A stretch of 64,000 bases of DNA from Microbacterium aurantiacum (GTDB lineage Bacteria > Actinomycetota > Actinomycetes > Actinomycetales > Microbacteriaceae), in assembly GCF_021654035.1 (NCBI RefSeq), contig NZ_JAJPDW010000008.1:1-64000 (forward strand). The letters run 5' to 3'. This document shows positions 8,499 through 17,213 of this stretch, piece after piece. A program made the translations under genes and the position numbers. The notes under the pieces were generated by a model. The model was not told where the DNA came from, searched no databases, and saw only the letters and a program-made list of their open reading frames with translations. How positions within the stretch are numbered: position 1 is the stretch's first letter; each line of letters starts with the position of its first letter.

Positions 8499-10024
8499 GA
8501 CGCCGCCTTCTCGATGTCGTAGACGTAGAACAGCGAGTTCAGGCCGTTCTCGGGCACTCCGCTGATACCGGGTGCCGCGACCCGCAGCTGGGGGTTGAGG
8601 TACAGCCAGACGCTCGCCGCGTCGTCGGAGATCTGCTGGTTCGCCAGCTTCACCAGCTCCGTCTGCTCCTCGACCGTGGAGGCGGCCTCCGAGTCGGCGA
8701 GCCACGTCTGCACGTCGGCGTTGTCGTAGCCCCAGTAGAAGTCGGGGTTGCCGTAGAAGTTGATGTCGCGGTCGTTGACGTGCCCCTGGAGGGTCGCCTC
8801 GAAGTCGGTGTCGGTGTACACCTTCTGGTACCACTCGTCGTCGGTGATGATGTTGATGTCGACCGTGATGCCGACCTTCGCCAGCTCCGTCTTGACGAAC
8901 TCCGCCACCGTCGAGTGCACGCCCGAGTCGGGGGTGTCCAGCGTGAAGGAGAACCCGTCGGCGTACCCGGCATCCGCGAGCAGCTCCTCGCTCAGCGCCG
9001 GGTCGTACGGGTTGTTGTCGGCGAGGTCGAGGTACCAGGGCTCCGACGACGGCACCATCGATCCGATGAGCTGACCGCGGCCGTCCCAGATCGCGTCGAG
9101 GAGCTGCTCGCGGTTGATCGCGGAGTAGATCGCCTTCCGGACCTGGATGTCGTCGAACGGCGCGATCCGGTCGTTGAAGGCGAGGAGCTCCTTGGTCGTG
9201 GAGGTGCCCTCGATGATCTCGAAGCCCGCGGCTTCGAACTCGGCCAGGCTGTCGGGGTTTGATTGGCTCGTGACGAGGTCGACCGCGTTCGTCAGCAGCG
9301 CGTTGTTCAGCGCGGTGGGGTCGGCGTAGTACTGGTAGACGACGCCGCCGTTCGCGGGTGCCTCGCCCCAGTACTCCTCGTTGACCTCGAGGGCGATCGA
9401 GTCGCCCTTGCGGTAGTCGGCGAGGGCGTAGGGGCCGCTGCCGTCGGCGGCGGAGGTGAGGTCTCCGGCCGCGGGGTTGACGATCCAGACGTAGCCGAGG
9501 TTGTACGTGAAGCTGATCGAAGGCTGGCTGAGGGTGACGGCGACCGTGCGGTCGTCGATCACCTCGACGCTGTCGATCACGCTCAGCTGCCGCTTGCGCG
9601 CGGCGATCGACTCCTCGCTCACGAAGCGCTCGAGGCTGTACTTCACCGCCTCGGCGTCCACCGGGTCACCAGAGTGGAAGGTCGCGTCCGGCTGCAGGGT
9701 GAAGGTGTAGACGAGGCCGTCCTCGGACACCTCGGTCTCGGTCGCCAGGAGCGGCTCGACAGCGGCGTCGTCGGTGATCTTGAACAGACCCTCGTAGACG
9801 TTGCCGGTGAAGACCTCGGTGACGCCGGAGCTGCCGCCGAAGATCTGGTCGAGGTTGGTGGGCTCGTTCTGCGAGCCGACGATGACCTCGGCCTGCGGAT
9901 CGGCCTCACCGGGGGCGGAGGACGAGGCGGGCGCGCCGCCCGCGCAGCCGGCGAGGACGAGGGCGCCGAGGGCAAGCGTGGCGGCGGGAGCGAGCAGGCG
10001 GGTACGACGATGGCGTGCGGTCAC
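8495..10024 (-). CDS. Peptide ABC transporter substrate-binding lipoprotein (SBP family 5)
   Basis: Extracellular solute-binding lipoprotein of the DppA/OppA (SBP_bac_5) family, 509 residues. GTG at 10024 is preceded by AGAAGGA with a 7-nt spacer and yields a signal peptide with RHRRTR, a hydrophobic core and an LAGC lipobox (Cys27). The mature N-terminal stretch (GSQNEPTNLDQIF), then YEGLFKITDD and FTLQPDATFHSGDPV, is characteristic of the family. The ligand is a peptide or chelate; sequence alone does not decide. Second gene of the operon, after a DUF1684 gene and before both permeases. Confidence 0.92.
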   Translation of the reverse strand: MTARHRRTRLLAPAATLALGALVLAGCAGGAPASSSAPGEADPQAEVIVGSQNEPTNLDQIFGGSSGVTEVFTGNVYEGLFKITDDAAVEPLLATETEVSEDGLVYTFTLQPDATFHSGDPVDAEAVKYSLERFVSEESIAARKRQLSVIDSVEVIDDRTVAVTLSQPSISFTYNLGYVWIVNPAAGDLTSAADGSGPYALADYRKGDSIALEVNEEYWGEAPANGGVVYQYYADPTALNNALLTNAVDLVTSQSNPDSLAEFEAAGFEIIEGTSTTKELLAFNDRIAPFDDIQVRKAIYSAINREQLLDAIWDGRGQLIGSMVPSSEPWYLDLADNNPYDPALSEELLADAGYADGFSFTLDTPDSGVHSTVAEFVKTELAKVGITVDINIITDDEWYQKVYTDTDFEATLQGHVNDRDINFYGNPDFYWGYDNADVQTWLADSEAASTVEEQTELVKLANQQISDDAASVWLYLNPQLRVAAPGISGVPENGLNSLFYVYDIEKAAS

Positions 10025-10040
10025 GTCAGGGTCCTTCTGT

Positions 10041-10077
10041 GGGGGTGGGGGGTTTGGGGGGAAGTCGGGAGGGAGGG
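10041..10077 (+). other. G-quadruplex-forming G-runs between operon genes
   Basis: Six runs of three or more G lie within 37 bp on the plus strand, opposite to the minus-strand operon's RNA (the RNA is C-rich here). It occupies the gap between the DUF1684 stop and the binding-protein ribosome site. Fold is inferred from the pattern only. Confidence 0.5.
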
Positions 10078-10821
10078 TCAGAGGGTGAAGCCGGCGGCGT
10101 AGCGCACGCGCAGCTCTCCGGCGCGGACCGCGAACGGAAGGCGGTTCTGCAGCGGCGGGAGCGGACAGTTCATCTGGTTGGAGAATCCGCACGGCGGGAC
10201 CGTGGTGCGGTTGAAGTCGACGGTGATCGGGATGCTGTCGCCGGGGCGGAGCGGCGTCGCCGCGCCGGGGTGATCGAGGAACAGGAAGCGTCCGGCACCG
10301 TAGGACTCGGTGCCGTTGGTGGTGTCGCCGAAGACGAGCTGCAGGGTCGCGTGACCGTCGTGGGTGGTGTCGAACGCGGCGAGCCGGTACTCGGTGCCGT
10401 CGACGGTGAAGATCAGGTCGCCGGAGACGGGGAGAGTGCGCGTGGCCCCGGCATCCTTGATGTGTTCGAAGGGGACGACGCGGTCCTCATCGACGAGTTC
10501 GAAGCGCCCTTCGAGCACCCACGCGGGGTCGTAGGGAGCGGTGATGATCTCCTCGAACGCTTCCTGGGCGGGAGAGTCCTGACGCCAGATGCGGTAGCCC
10601 TCCTGCGGGGCGCCGGTGTCGAGGTCGGTGCGGCGGAGCCGCGTGAAGACGGCGTCGACGGGGTGTCCGGCGCGCGCGATGCGCTCCTCGACCGGCGGCT
10701 CGCCCGCGGGGGACCAGTGGGTGAGCACCAGCGAGAGCGCGCCGGTGGGCCCGGTCACCGTCTGTCGGCGGTCGCGGATCCACTGCTCGTGGGCCGCCTC
10801 GGTCGTCGTGTCACTCACCAT
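10078..10821 (-). CDS. DUF1684 domain-containing protein
   Basis: Conserved protein of 247 residues without signal peptide or membrane segment. The C-terminal block DFNRTTVPPCGFSNQMNCP and PPLQNRLPFAVRAGE is the hallmark of DUF1684. Biochemical function is unknown for the family. ATG at 10821 is preferred; GTG at 10824 and at 10818 are alternatives and no clear ribosome site is seen. It is the first gene of the peptide-transporter operon, 53 bp ahead of the binding protein, so a link to handling the imported compound is possible but unproven. Confidence 0.88.
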   Translation of the reverse strand: MVSDTTTEAAHEQWIRDRRQTVTGPTGALSLVLTHWSPAGEPPVEERIARAGHPVDAVFTRLRRTDLDTGAPQEGYRIWRQDSPAQEAFEEIITAPYDPAWVLEGRFELVDEDRVVPFEHIKDAGATRTLPVSGDLIFTVDGTEYRLAAFDTTHDGHATLQLVFGDTTNGTESYGAGRFLFLDHPGAATPLRPGDSIPITVDFNRTTVPPCGFSNQMNCPLPPLQNRLPFAVRAGELRVRYAAGFTL

Positions 10822-10903
10822 CACAGGTAATCAAATGCCGCGCGACGCTCGGAAATTCCGTGTCGCCGTGTTTCTCTTCGTCGATGCGTCCGGGCGCGAG
10901 TGA

Positions 10904-11368
10904 TCAGTCGCGACCGCCGGGGGGACCGATGATGAGGAGCGCCACGTAGAGGCCGACCACCGCCGCGGCGATGAGCAGCGCGAGCACCCACGGGCGCGCG
11001 AGGAACCAGCGCATCAGCCGGTCGTGCCACGCGCCGTCGCGCGGGTCATCGGTGCGCTCGAGGCGCCAGGGGCCGTTCAGGCGACCGCTGCGGTGCAGCC
11101 AGATCTCGGTGGGGATCGTCGCGTAGGGGATGACGGCGCTCGCGACGGCGACGACCGTCGGTCCTGCGCCCCACCGCTGGTTCTTCGCGACGAGGATCGC
11201 GGTGGCCCCGTAGGAGAGGAAGACGAAGCCGTGGATGCCGCCGCCGATCGTCACCGCGATCGCGAGGTCGGCCGTCGCCCGGAGGATCAGACCGGCGATC
11301 AGCAGCGTCCATGAGATCGCTTCGGCGACGGCGAGGACGCGGAACAGGTTCAGGGGCGCGCGGAACAC
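10904..11368 (-). CDS. DUF3817 family membrane protein
   Basis: Small integral membrane protein, 154 residues. Four hydrophobic segments are visible: about residues 8-28, 36-60, 68-85 and 125-148. The sequence AEAISWTLLIAGLILR followed by GGGIHGFVFLSYGA matches DUF3817 (YdzA-like). GTG at 11368 has GAAGGAG a few bases upstream. Function unknown. A polar, basic stretch (HRSGRLNGPWRLERTDDPRD) separates spans three and four. Confidence 0.85.
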   Translation of the reverse strand: MFRAPLNLFRVLAVAEAISWTLLIAGLILRATADLAIAVTIGGGIHGFVFLSYGATAILVAKNQRWGAGPTVVAVASAVIPYATIPTEIWLHRSGRLNGPWRLERTDDPRDGAWHDRLMRWFLARPWVLALLIAAAVVGLYVALLIIGPPGGRD

Positions 11369-11433
11369 GGGTCTCCTTCACTCGGGTGCCGGTCCAGCCT
11401 ACGTCCGCCGCGTGCGCCCACCGTTGCGCGCAC

Positions 11434-11439
11434 TACCGT
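11434..11439 (+). promoter_or_regulatory. -10 box TACCGT, leaderless start
   Basis: TACCGT is followed by exactly 6 nt and then the GTG of the methyltransferase gene; no ribosome site is present. Confidence 0.55.
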
Positions 11440-11445
11440 GGAGCG

Positions 11446-12555
11446 GTGACCTTCTCCTTCGACGCACTGCGTCGCGCACCCGACGTCGAGGGCCCGGGTC
11501 TGGTGGCGGTGGATGCCGCGGATCGGCTGATCCTGGACGAGTCCGCCGATGCGCGGGCGGGCGCGCACCCGGAGCGGATCGTCGTGATCGGCGACACCCA
11601 TGGCGCGTTGACGCTGGGTGCGACGGACGCCGGGGCCCGCCGCATCCGTGTGCATCAAGACGCGTTGAGCGGCGAACGGGCGCTGGAGCGGAACGCGGAG
11701 GGTGTCGGACTGGTCGGAACGTTCACGCGCATGCCGCTGTCGCCGGAACTCGTGCGCGACGCCGAGGTCGTCTTGCTGCGCCTCCCCCGGTCGTTGGATG
11801 CGCTCGCCGATCAGGCCGGACTCATCGCGCACTATGCCGCGCCCGGCGTGCGGGTATTCGCCGGCGGACGCCTGAAGCACATGTCGAGATCGATGAACGA
11901 GGTGCTCGGACGGCGGTTCGGCGTGGTCGAGGCCTCGCTCGCGCGGCAGAAGTCGCGCGTGCTGCGCGCGTCGGATCCGCGCGAGGGCGCCGATCCCGTG
12001 CCCGCCCGTGCGGACGTCGACGGGCTCGTGGTCTGCGCCTTCGGCGGGGCGTTCGCGGGTGCGACGATCGACATCGGGACGCGGCTGCTGCTCGCGCATC
12101 TTCCCGAGCGGATGCCGAGCGAGGGCGTCGTCATCGACTTCGCGTGCGGCACGGGTGTCGTAGGCGCCGAGCTCGCCCGTCGGCATCCGGAGCTCACGGT
12201 GATCGCCTCAGATCAGTCCGCGGTGGCGGTGGCGTCGGCACGCGCGACGGCGGACGCCAACGGCGTGGGCGATCGTGTTCACGTGGTCCGCGACGATCTG
12301 CTCGCGACGCAGCCGGACGGGAGTGCCGGGTTGATCGCCCTGAATCCGCCGTTCCACAGTGATGCCGCCGTGACGTCGGCCCTCGCGCCCCGCTTCTTCC
12401 GCGAGGCGGGACGCGTTCTCCGCCCCGGCGGGGAGCTGTGGACGGTGTGGAACTCGCCGCTGAACTATCGCGGCACACTCGAGCGCACGGTCGGACCCAC
12501 GCGCCAGGTGGCGCGCAACGCGAAGTTCACGGTGACCGTGTCGGTCGCACGCTGA
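11446..12555 (+). CDS. Class I SAM-dependent methyltransferase, RsmC/RlmG-like
   Basis: Probable guanine-N2 rRNA methyltransferase, 369 residues. The C-terminal catalytic domain has SAM motif I DFACGTGVVG at about 231-240 and the N6/N2 methylase motif NPPF at 300-303. The N-terminal half lacks a good motif I and corresponds to the degenerate duplicate domain seen in RsmC and RlmG; the piece GGRLKHMSRSMNEVLG at about 140-155 resembles RlmG more than RsmC. Start GTG at 11446 fits a leaderless transcript. RlmG modifies 23S rRNA and RsmC 16S rRNA; which substrate applies here is not decided. Confidence 0.85.
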   Translation: MTFSFDALRRAPDVEGPGLVAVDAADRLILDESADARAGAHPERIVVIGDTHGALTLGATDAGARRIRVHQDALSGERALERNAEGVGLVGTFTRMPLSPELVRDAEVVLLRLPRSLDALADQAGLIAHYAAPGVRVFAGGRLKHMSRSMNEVLGRRFGVVEASLARQKSRVLRASDPREGADPVPARADVDGLVVCAFGGAFAGATIDIGTRLLLAHLPERMPSEGVVIDFACGTGVVGAELARRHPELTVIASDQSAVAVASARATADANGVGDRVHVVRDDLLATQPDGSAGLIALNPPFHSDAAVTSALAPRFFREAGRVLRPGGELWTVWNSPLNYRGTLERTVGPTRQVARNAKFTVTVSVAR

Positions 12556-12582
12556 CCACCGCACCGGCAGCCCCGCGGATTC

Positions 12583-13968
12583 TCAGAACGGTGGGGACCC
12601 CACCGCTCCCGCCGGCTCTGGGTCGGGCTCGGGAACGGGGTCCGGATCAGGATCCGGGATGAACATCACTCTCGGTGGCGGATCTTCGATGTAGGCCTTG
12701 CCGGAGGGTGCGGTGAACCGCAGTCTCCCGCCCGGGAGTTGCTCAACAATCCATCCGGCTGCGTGCCTGGTCACGTGATGTCGGGTGCAGCACGGACCGA
12801 GGTTGTCGCCGTCGGTCTTCCCACCGTTCGCATACTCCTGATGGTGATCGATCTCGGACCGCATCGCAGGTCGGCGGCAGCCGGGAAACGCGCACCGCAC
12901 GTACCGGGCCTGCAGGAACCTCTTGATCCCCGCCGTCGGCGTGTACCGATCCGTGGTGAGCACCTCAGCGGTGACGGGGTGGAGGAACACCCGGTCGAAC
13001 CCGGGAGCATTCCCCGTGAGGATCCGCACCGTCGCCGGGTCGATCGCGCACTTGCCGTTCAGCTCCGCCCCACCCGAGGTGGTTCCGGCGAGGGTGGTGG
13101 CGGGGATGCTGACCTGCACGCTCGCGCGGATCGCCCCGAGCCCCCCGCCGGTGGGATCGACGGTGGGTGCGGCGGTGAGCAGCATGTCCATCACCACGTC
13201 CGCACGGATCTGATCCAGGGTGCGCTCGTCGAACCACGGTTCTTCGATGTCCTCACCGCGCGCCCGCCGCTCGGCGTACTCCCGCCGGGCCCGCAGGTCG
13301 GCGGCCTTGATCTCCCGCGCCACCTGGGTCGCGCGGTCGTACGCCCCGTGGACGTAGGTGGAGGGTGCGATCGTTCCGAGCATCGACATCCCATCGGGCA
13401 AGTCCTCGACGAACACCCGCTGCTTACACGCCGCGACCTCGTGCCGCTCCTGCACCGTCCGCGGGTTGAGCTTGTCGGCGACCTGCTGCGCATACGGACG
13501 CAACCGACCCGTCGCGGTCTTCACCGCATAATCCAGCACGTCCTTCTCATACGCGGCGCGCGCCTCCGGGTCCGGGAGGTCGGCCCCGAACTCCACGATC
13601 ACCTTCGTGTGTGCCTGCGACACCTGCCCGGCCCGCCACGCCTCGAACGTCGGGGCGTACTCCGTCACCAACCGGTGGCACTCGAACAGCCGGTTCTGCA
13701 CCGTGCTGTCATTCACCCGCGTGGCCGCCCCAATCTCCGCCGCCATCGCCCGAAGAGGCATCTCCCGCGCCTTGGCCGTTGTCGACCCGAGGCACGCGGT
13801 CTGCTCCTGCGTGAACGCATACGCCTTCGCCATCGCCGCAGCCTCACGCGCCTGCCCCTCCGCGGTCACACGACGAGCCGCCAAGATCTCGTCCACGAAC
13901 TCCGCCGTCGCCCGCGCCACCGCATCACGATCAACGCTGTCGCCCACCGGCTCCGGATTCTCGTTCAT
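12583..13968 (-). CDS. DUF222 / HNH endonuclease signature protein
   Basis: 461 residues. The N-terminal two thirds is DUF222 (13E12-repeat type), and the C-terminus carries an HNH motif with zinc-binding cysteines: CAFPGC, then EIDHHQEYANGG, NLGPCCTRHH. The end is a Pro/Asp/Glu repeat tail (DPDPDPVPEPDPEP). Such genes are abundant, often multicopy, in actinobacteria and are suspected of mobile-element ancestry; activity is uncharacterised. The upstream region has TCTAGT twice, 19 bp apart, as part of a probable promoter. GAGAAG upstream of ATG 13968 is a weak ribosome site. Confidence 0.88.
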   Translation of the reverse strand: MNENPEPVGDSVDRDAVARATAEFVDEILAARRVTAEGQAREAAAMAKAYAFTQEQTACLGSTTAKAREMPLRAMAAEIGAATRVNDSTVQNRLFECHRLVTEYAPTFEAWRAGQVSQAHTKVIVEFGADLPDPEARAAYEKDVLDYAVKTATGRLRPYAQQVADKLNPRTVQERHEVAACKQRVFVEDLPDGMSMLGTIAPSTYVHGAYDRATQVAREIKAADLRARREYAERRARGEDIEEPWFDERTLDQIRADVVMDMLLTAAPTVDPTGGGLGAIRASVQVSIPATTLAGTTSGGAELNGKCAIDPATVRILTGNAPGFDRVFLHPVTAEVLTTDRYTPTAGIKRFLQARYVRCAFPGCRRPAMRSEIDHHQEYANGGKTDGDNLGPCCTRHHVTRHAAGWIVEQLPGGRLRFTAPSGKAYIEDPPPRVMFIPDPDPDPVPEPDPEPAGAVGSPPF

Positions 13969-14107
13969 GGCTTCTCGTCTCGATCAGGTTTCAATACTGA
14001 AAGACTAGAACACACCTACGACACTAGACCGCGAAGATCCAACCCTGTGGAGAAGCTCTCTCCTATTGGAGGCGGAGGCGGAGCCGACCCCGCACCCCGC
14101 CCACGCG

Positions 14108-14485
14108 TCAGCGCCGCGTCGACCAGAGCGCCCACGCGACGAGCACGGGCTGGAAGAACAGGCGGAAGAAGCGCTTGCGGTCGGTGTCCAGGCCGAATCC
14201 GTCGCGGCGGCGGAGCCACTGCTCGATGTTGCCGGGGAAGATCGCGATGAAGAAGGCGGCGAGGATCGCCCCCACGCGGCGGCGCGAGCCGGGCAGGGCG
14301 ACGAGCGATGCTCCGAGCATCACCTCGACCACCCCGGAGGCGACGACGACGCCGTCCTCGTCCATCAGCTCGCGCGCGAAGTCCGGCACCTGCGCGCGGA
14401 ACTCCTTGCGCGCCCAGGTGAGGTGGCTGATGCCGGCGAACACCATGGCCGAAGCCAGCGCCCACCGGGCGGCGGTGCGGATCAT
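14108..14485 (-). CDS. DoxX-like membrane protein
   Basis: Small integral membrane protein, 125 residues with four hydrophobic segments. The N-terminus (ASAMVFAGISHLTWARKEF) and the following QVPDF are typical of the DoxX family of putative quinone-linked membrane proteins. ATG at 14485 overlaps the stop of a 23-codon ORF by four bases (ATGA), so translation is probably coupled. A longer in-frame reading upstream is only an opposite-strand shadow of the epimerase gene. Ends WALWSTRR. Confidence 0.85.
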   Translation of the reverse strand: MIRTAARWALASAMVFAGISHLTWARKEFRAQVPDFARELMDEDGVVVASGVVEVMLGASLVALPGSRRRVGAILAAFFIAIFPGNIEQWLRRRDGFGLDTDRKRFFRLFFQPVLVAWALWSTRR

Positions 14486-14553
14486 GCGAGCTTCGCCTCG
14501 ACGGTTTCGCCGGCGGCGGGTGCGGGTGGCGCGAGCACGCGGTGGGTGGTCAT
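14482..14553 (-). CDS. 23-residue leader ORF coupled to the DoxX gene
   Basis: Short ORF beginning MTTHRVLAPP and ending VEAKLA. Its TGA overlaps the DoxX start codon, and its ATG lies exactly 6 nt after a TACGCT -10 box, so the predicted transcript begins at this ATG. This means ribosomes would load here first and reach the DoxX gene by coupling. It has no membrane segment or known motif. Support is positional, not from homology. Confidence 0.45.
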   Translation of the reverse strand: MTTHRVLAPPAPAAGETVEAKLA

Positions 14554-14559
14554 GCTGAG

Positions 14560-14565
14560 AGCGTA
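14560..14565 (-). promoter_or_regulatory. -10 box TACGCT, leaderless start of the DoxX unit
   Basis: Minus-strand TACGCT, then 6 nt (CTCAGC), then ATG at 14553. Divergent from the epimerase gene, which starts 41 bp away on the other strand. Confidence 0.5.
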
Positions 14566-14605
14566 AATCCTGGAGCACCGGCGCGGCACCGCCGACACTG
14601 GGTCC

Positions 14606-15568
14606 ATGCAGCGCGTTCTCGTCCTCGGCGGCACGGGGTGGGCGGGTCGGGAGACCGTCCGCCACCTCATCGACAGCGGCGCGGACGTGACCTGCCTCGC
14701 CCGCGGGACCTCCGGCGGCGTCCCGGACGGCGCCCGCCTGGTCCGCGCCGACCGAACCGTCGCCGGCGCCTACGACGGCCTCCACGGCGAGTGGGACGAG
14801 GTCATCGAGTTCTCCTACGCCCCCGACCTCGTCGGACCTGCCCTTCACGCGCTCGCCGACCGGGCAGCCCACTGGACGCTCGTCTCCACGATCTCGGTGT
14901 ACGCGCACAACGACCACCCCGGCGCCGACGAGTCCGCCGCCCTCGTCTCCCCCGCCGACCTGACGCAGTACCCGGACGCGAAGGCCGCCGCCGAGCTCGC
15001 CACCCGCCGCCGCCTGGAGGATCGACTGCTCATCGCCCGCCCCGGACTCATCGTCGGCCCCGGTGACCCGAGCGACCGCTTCGGCTACTGGCCTGCACGA
15101 TTCAGTCGCAGCGGCAGGGCGCTTCTGCCGGTGACGGAAGACCGATTCGTGCAGGTCATCGATGTCGCCGACCTGGCGGCGTGGCTCGCCCGAGCCGCCA
15201 CGAACGGCATCCGAGGCACGGTGAACGCCGTCGGCGACGTTCACCCGATGGCGGCCGCATTCGCGGACATGACGGATGCCGCATCCTTCACCGGCGACCG
15301 CGTCGAGGTGGACGACGACGCGCTCCTCGCCCTCGACGTGCAGTACTGGGCGGGACCCCGTTCCCTCCCCCTGTGGCTCCCCCGCCCGGACACCGCGCTC
15401 GCGCAACGATCCGGGCGTCGGTTTCTCGAGACGGGCGGCCGCATCCGCCCGCTCGTCGAGACGATCGAGCGCAGCCTGGCGGACGAACGCCGTCGCGGGA
15501 TCGACCGGGAGCGCCGCTCGGGTCTCACCGCTGCCGAAGAACGCGCCGTTCTCGACGCGGTGCTCTGA
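14606..15568 (+). CDS. NAD-dependent epimerase/reductase family protein
   Basis: Short-chain-dehydrogenase-like sugar epimerase or reductase, 320 residues. The Rossmann dinucleotide motif GGTGWAG is at about residues 8-14. A serine-threonine pair in STISVY (about 100) marks the usual catalytic region, but the canonical YxxxK appears as YPDAK, with Tyr and Lys in correct spacing. RPGLIVGPGDPSDRFGYWP is typical of the extended SDR group. Substrate unknown. ATG at 14606 has no ribosome site, but GACACT lies 6 nt upstream. Divergent from the DoxX unit. Confidence 0.8.
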   Translation: MQRVLVLGGTGWAGRETVRHLIDSGADVTCLARGTSGGVPDGARLVRADRTVAGAYDGLHGEWDEVIEFSYAPDLVGPALHALADRAAHWTLVSTISVYAHNDHPGADESAALVSPADLTQYPDAKAAAELATRRRLEDRLLIARPGLIVGPGDPSDRFGYWPARFSRSGRALLPVTEDRFVQVIDVADLAAWLARAATNGIRGTVNAVGDVHPMAAAFADMTDAASFTGDRVEVDDDALLALDVQYWAGPRSLPLWLPRPDTALAQRSGRRFLETGGRIRPLVETIERSLADERRRGIDRERRSGLTAAEERAVLDAVL

Positions 15569-15636
15569 GCGGATGCCGCGACGATGCGACCGAATGCGTG
15601 CACGCCGTTCGCCCATACGTCCCACGGAGGTGAAGC

Positions 15637-15696
15637 GGTGCCCTCCGGGTCTCGACGGTCCTGGGGGGCTGGACCGGCGGAATCCCGGAGGGCACC
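15637..15696. repeat. Nested inverted repeat between convergent genes
   Basis: Perfect 13-bp arms GGTGCCCTCCGGG (15637-15649) and complement (15684-15696) enclose a second perfect 6-bp stem CGGTCC/GGACCG (15656-15661, 15671-15676). No U-run follows, so it is not a classical terminator. The whole 15569-15834 gap holds no convincing gene; another short palindrome lies at 15743-15760. Confidence 0.6.
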
Positions 15697-15834
15697 TGAC
15701 CCGTCATCTCGGCCCGGAGTCGGGTAGGCCGTCTCGACGGGTGCGCAGGCCTGGCTGCGCTGTCGTGATGCGGATCTATCGGAGAGGGTAGTCCGCGAAA
15801 CCGGCAGGGTCCATTCCCCCGCATGAGAGTTCCC

Positions 15835-17160
15835 TCAGTCTTTGATCAAGGCCTCGGCCGTGGCCTCGTCTTCGGCGGTGACGCCCGGGAGCTCGCGCAG
15901 CGCCCAGAAGGGGCCGATGACGACGAACAGGATAGAGAGCAACCCGCCGATCGCACCGATCCACATCGTCACCACAGCTCCGTACGCGGTGCCGAGCACG
16001 CCGGCGAGCAGCGCGCCGATCGGCATCACTCCCCACACGAAGAAGCGGATCGAGGCGTTCATCCGGCCGAGGAGCGGTTTCGGCGTGATCCTCTGACGGA
16101 ACGACACCTGCACGATGTTGTAGACGAGCACCGTGAACATCCCGACCGCGGACTGCACCACGAGCACGACGAAGGCGATTTCGGGCACGAGGGCGGCAGC
16201 CGGCAGGAAGAGCCCCGCGACGGAGAAGCCGATCGAGCTGATCGGGATGGCGCGGGCTTCGCCGAGCCAGCGGACGATGTGCGGAGTCGCGACGGCCCCG
16301 AGGAGTCCGCCCACGGCACCGAACGAGAAGACGACACCCATGCCGGCGGGGCTGAGCCCGAGCTCTCGGAGGAGGAAGATCGGCAGCATCGTGTACGTGA
16401 TCACGCTGAAGAAGTTCGACACCGCCGTCGTCCCGACGATACGGCGGAGGTAGGGGTTGGCGAACACCCAGCGCACGCCGACGCCGATCGCGCGGACGAT
16501 CGGTTCGTGCTCATGGCGGGGCGCGACGACCTCGTCGTCCCTCGTGAAGAGGAGCGCGAGAAGCGAGGCGACGTAGGTCCCCGCCGTGGCGAGGACGGCG
16601 AACGGCGCGGTGAGCACACCCACGAGCCAGCCGCCGAGCGCGGGCCCGGCGATGCCGGCGAGCTGGTGCGTGGCCTCGAGCTTGCCATTGGCTTCGGGGA
16701 TCGCCGTCCCACGCACGAGGGACGGAACGACCGATTGGTAGGAGACGTCGAAGAACACCGTCGCTACGCCGATGACCAGCGTGATGACCACAAGGTGCCA
16801 GACCTGCAGGACGCCGATCGCCCACAGGGCCGGGATCGTTGCGAGCGCGACGATGCGGACGGCATCCGCGGCGATCATGACGTGGCGCTTGCGCATCCGG
16901 TCGATCCAGGCACCCGCCGGCAGACCGATGACGAGGAAGGCCGCGACCCCGGCCGCGTTCAGCACGCCCACCTCCCACTCGGTCGCGCCGAGCACCAGCA
17001 CCGCGAGCACGGGAAGCGCCAGCTCGGTGATCTGCGAGCCAAACTGCGCGAGCGACTGACCGCCCCAGAACGTGAGGAAGTTCCGATCCCGCCAGAGTCC
17101 ACCCCGACGCCGCTCGGCGGTCGTCGGATCGGGCTCGTCGGAGCGGGATGTCTCGGTCAC
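15835..17160 (-). CDS. MFS transporter (MFS_3-type, drug or macrolide efflux-like)
   Basis: Twelve-span major facilitator, 441 residues, starting at GTG 17160. NFLTFWGGQSLAQFGSQIT opens the first span, and the loop between spans two and three is GAWIDRMRKRH, the basic motif A of efflux carriers. RMNASIRFFVWGVMPIGA near the C-terminus is typical of the MFS_3 (MefA/enterobactin-exporter-like) group. The promoter is leaderless (CACACT, 7 nt, GTG) with a perfect TTGACA 17 bp upstream that lies inside the palindromic operator shared with the divergent regulator. Probably an exporter controlled by that regulator; its substrate is unknown. Confidence 0.88.
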   Translation of the reverse strand: MTETSRSDEPDPTTAERRRGGLWRDRNFLTFWGGQSLAQFGSQITELALPVLAVLVLGATEWEVGVLNAAGVAAFLVIGLPAGAWIDRMRKRHVMIAADAVRIVALATIPALWAIGVLQVWHLVVITLVIGVATVFFDVSYQSVVPSLVRGTAIPEANGKLEATHQLAGIAGPALGGWLVGVLTAPFAVLATAGTYVASLLALLFTRDDEVVAPRHEHEPIVRAIGVGVRWVFANPYLRRIVGTTAVSNFFSVITYTMLPIFLLRELGLSPAGMGVVFSFGAVGGLLGAVATPHIVRWLGEARAIPISSIGFSVAGLFLPAAALVPEIAFVVLVVQSAVGMFTVLVYNIVQVSFRQRITPKPLLGRMNASIRFFVWGVMPIGALLAGVLGTAYGAVVTMWIGAIGGLLSILFVVIGPFWALRELPGVTAEDEATAEALIKD

Positions 17161-17174
17161 GCTGGCCAGTGTGT

Positions 17175-17204
17175 GCGAGCGATTGAGATTTGTCAATCGC
17201 TCGC
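17175..17204. promoter_or_regulatory. Palindromic operator between MFS gene and its regulator
   Basis: Perfect 12-bp inverted repeat GCGAGCGATTGA/TCAATCGCTCGC with a 6-bp spacer. It contains the TTGACA -35 box of the minus-strand MFS gene (17196-17191) and a TTGAGA reading the other way. An ArsR-type dimer bound here would block the MFS promoter and probably its own. Confidence 0.75.
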
Positions 17205-17207
17205 CAC

Positions 17208-17213
17208 TAGGCT
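17208..17213 (+). promoter_or_regulatory. -10 box TAGGCT, leaderless start of the regulator
   Basis: TAGGCT, 6 nt, then GTG at 17220. No ribosome site. Confidence 0.55.
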
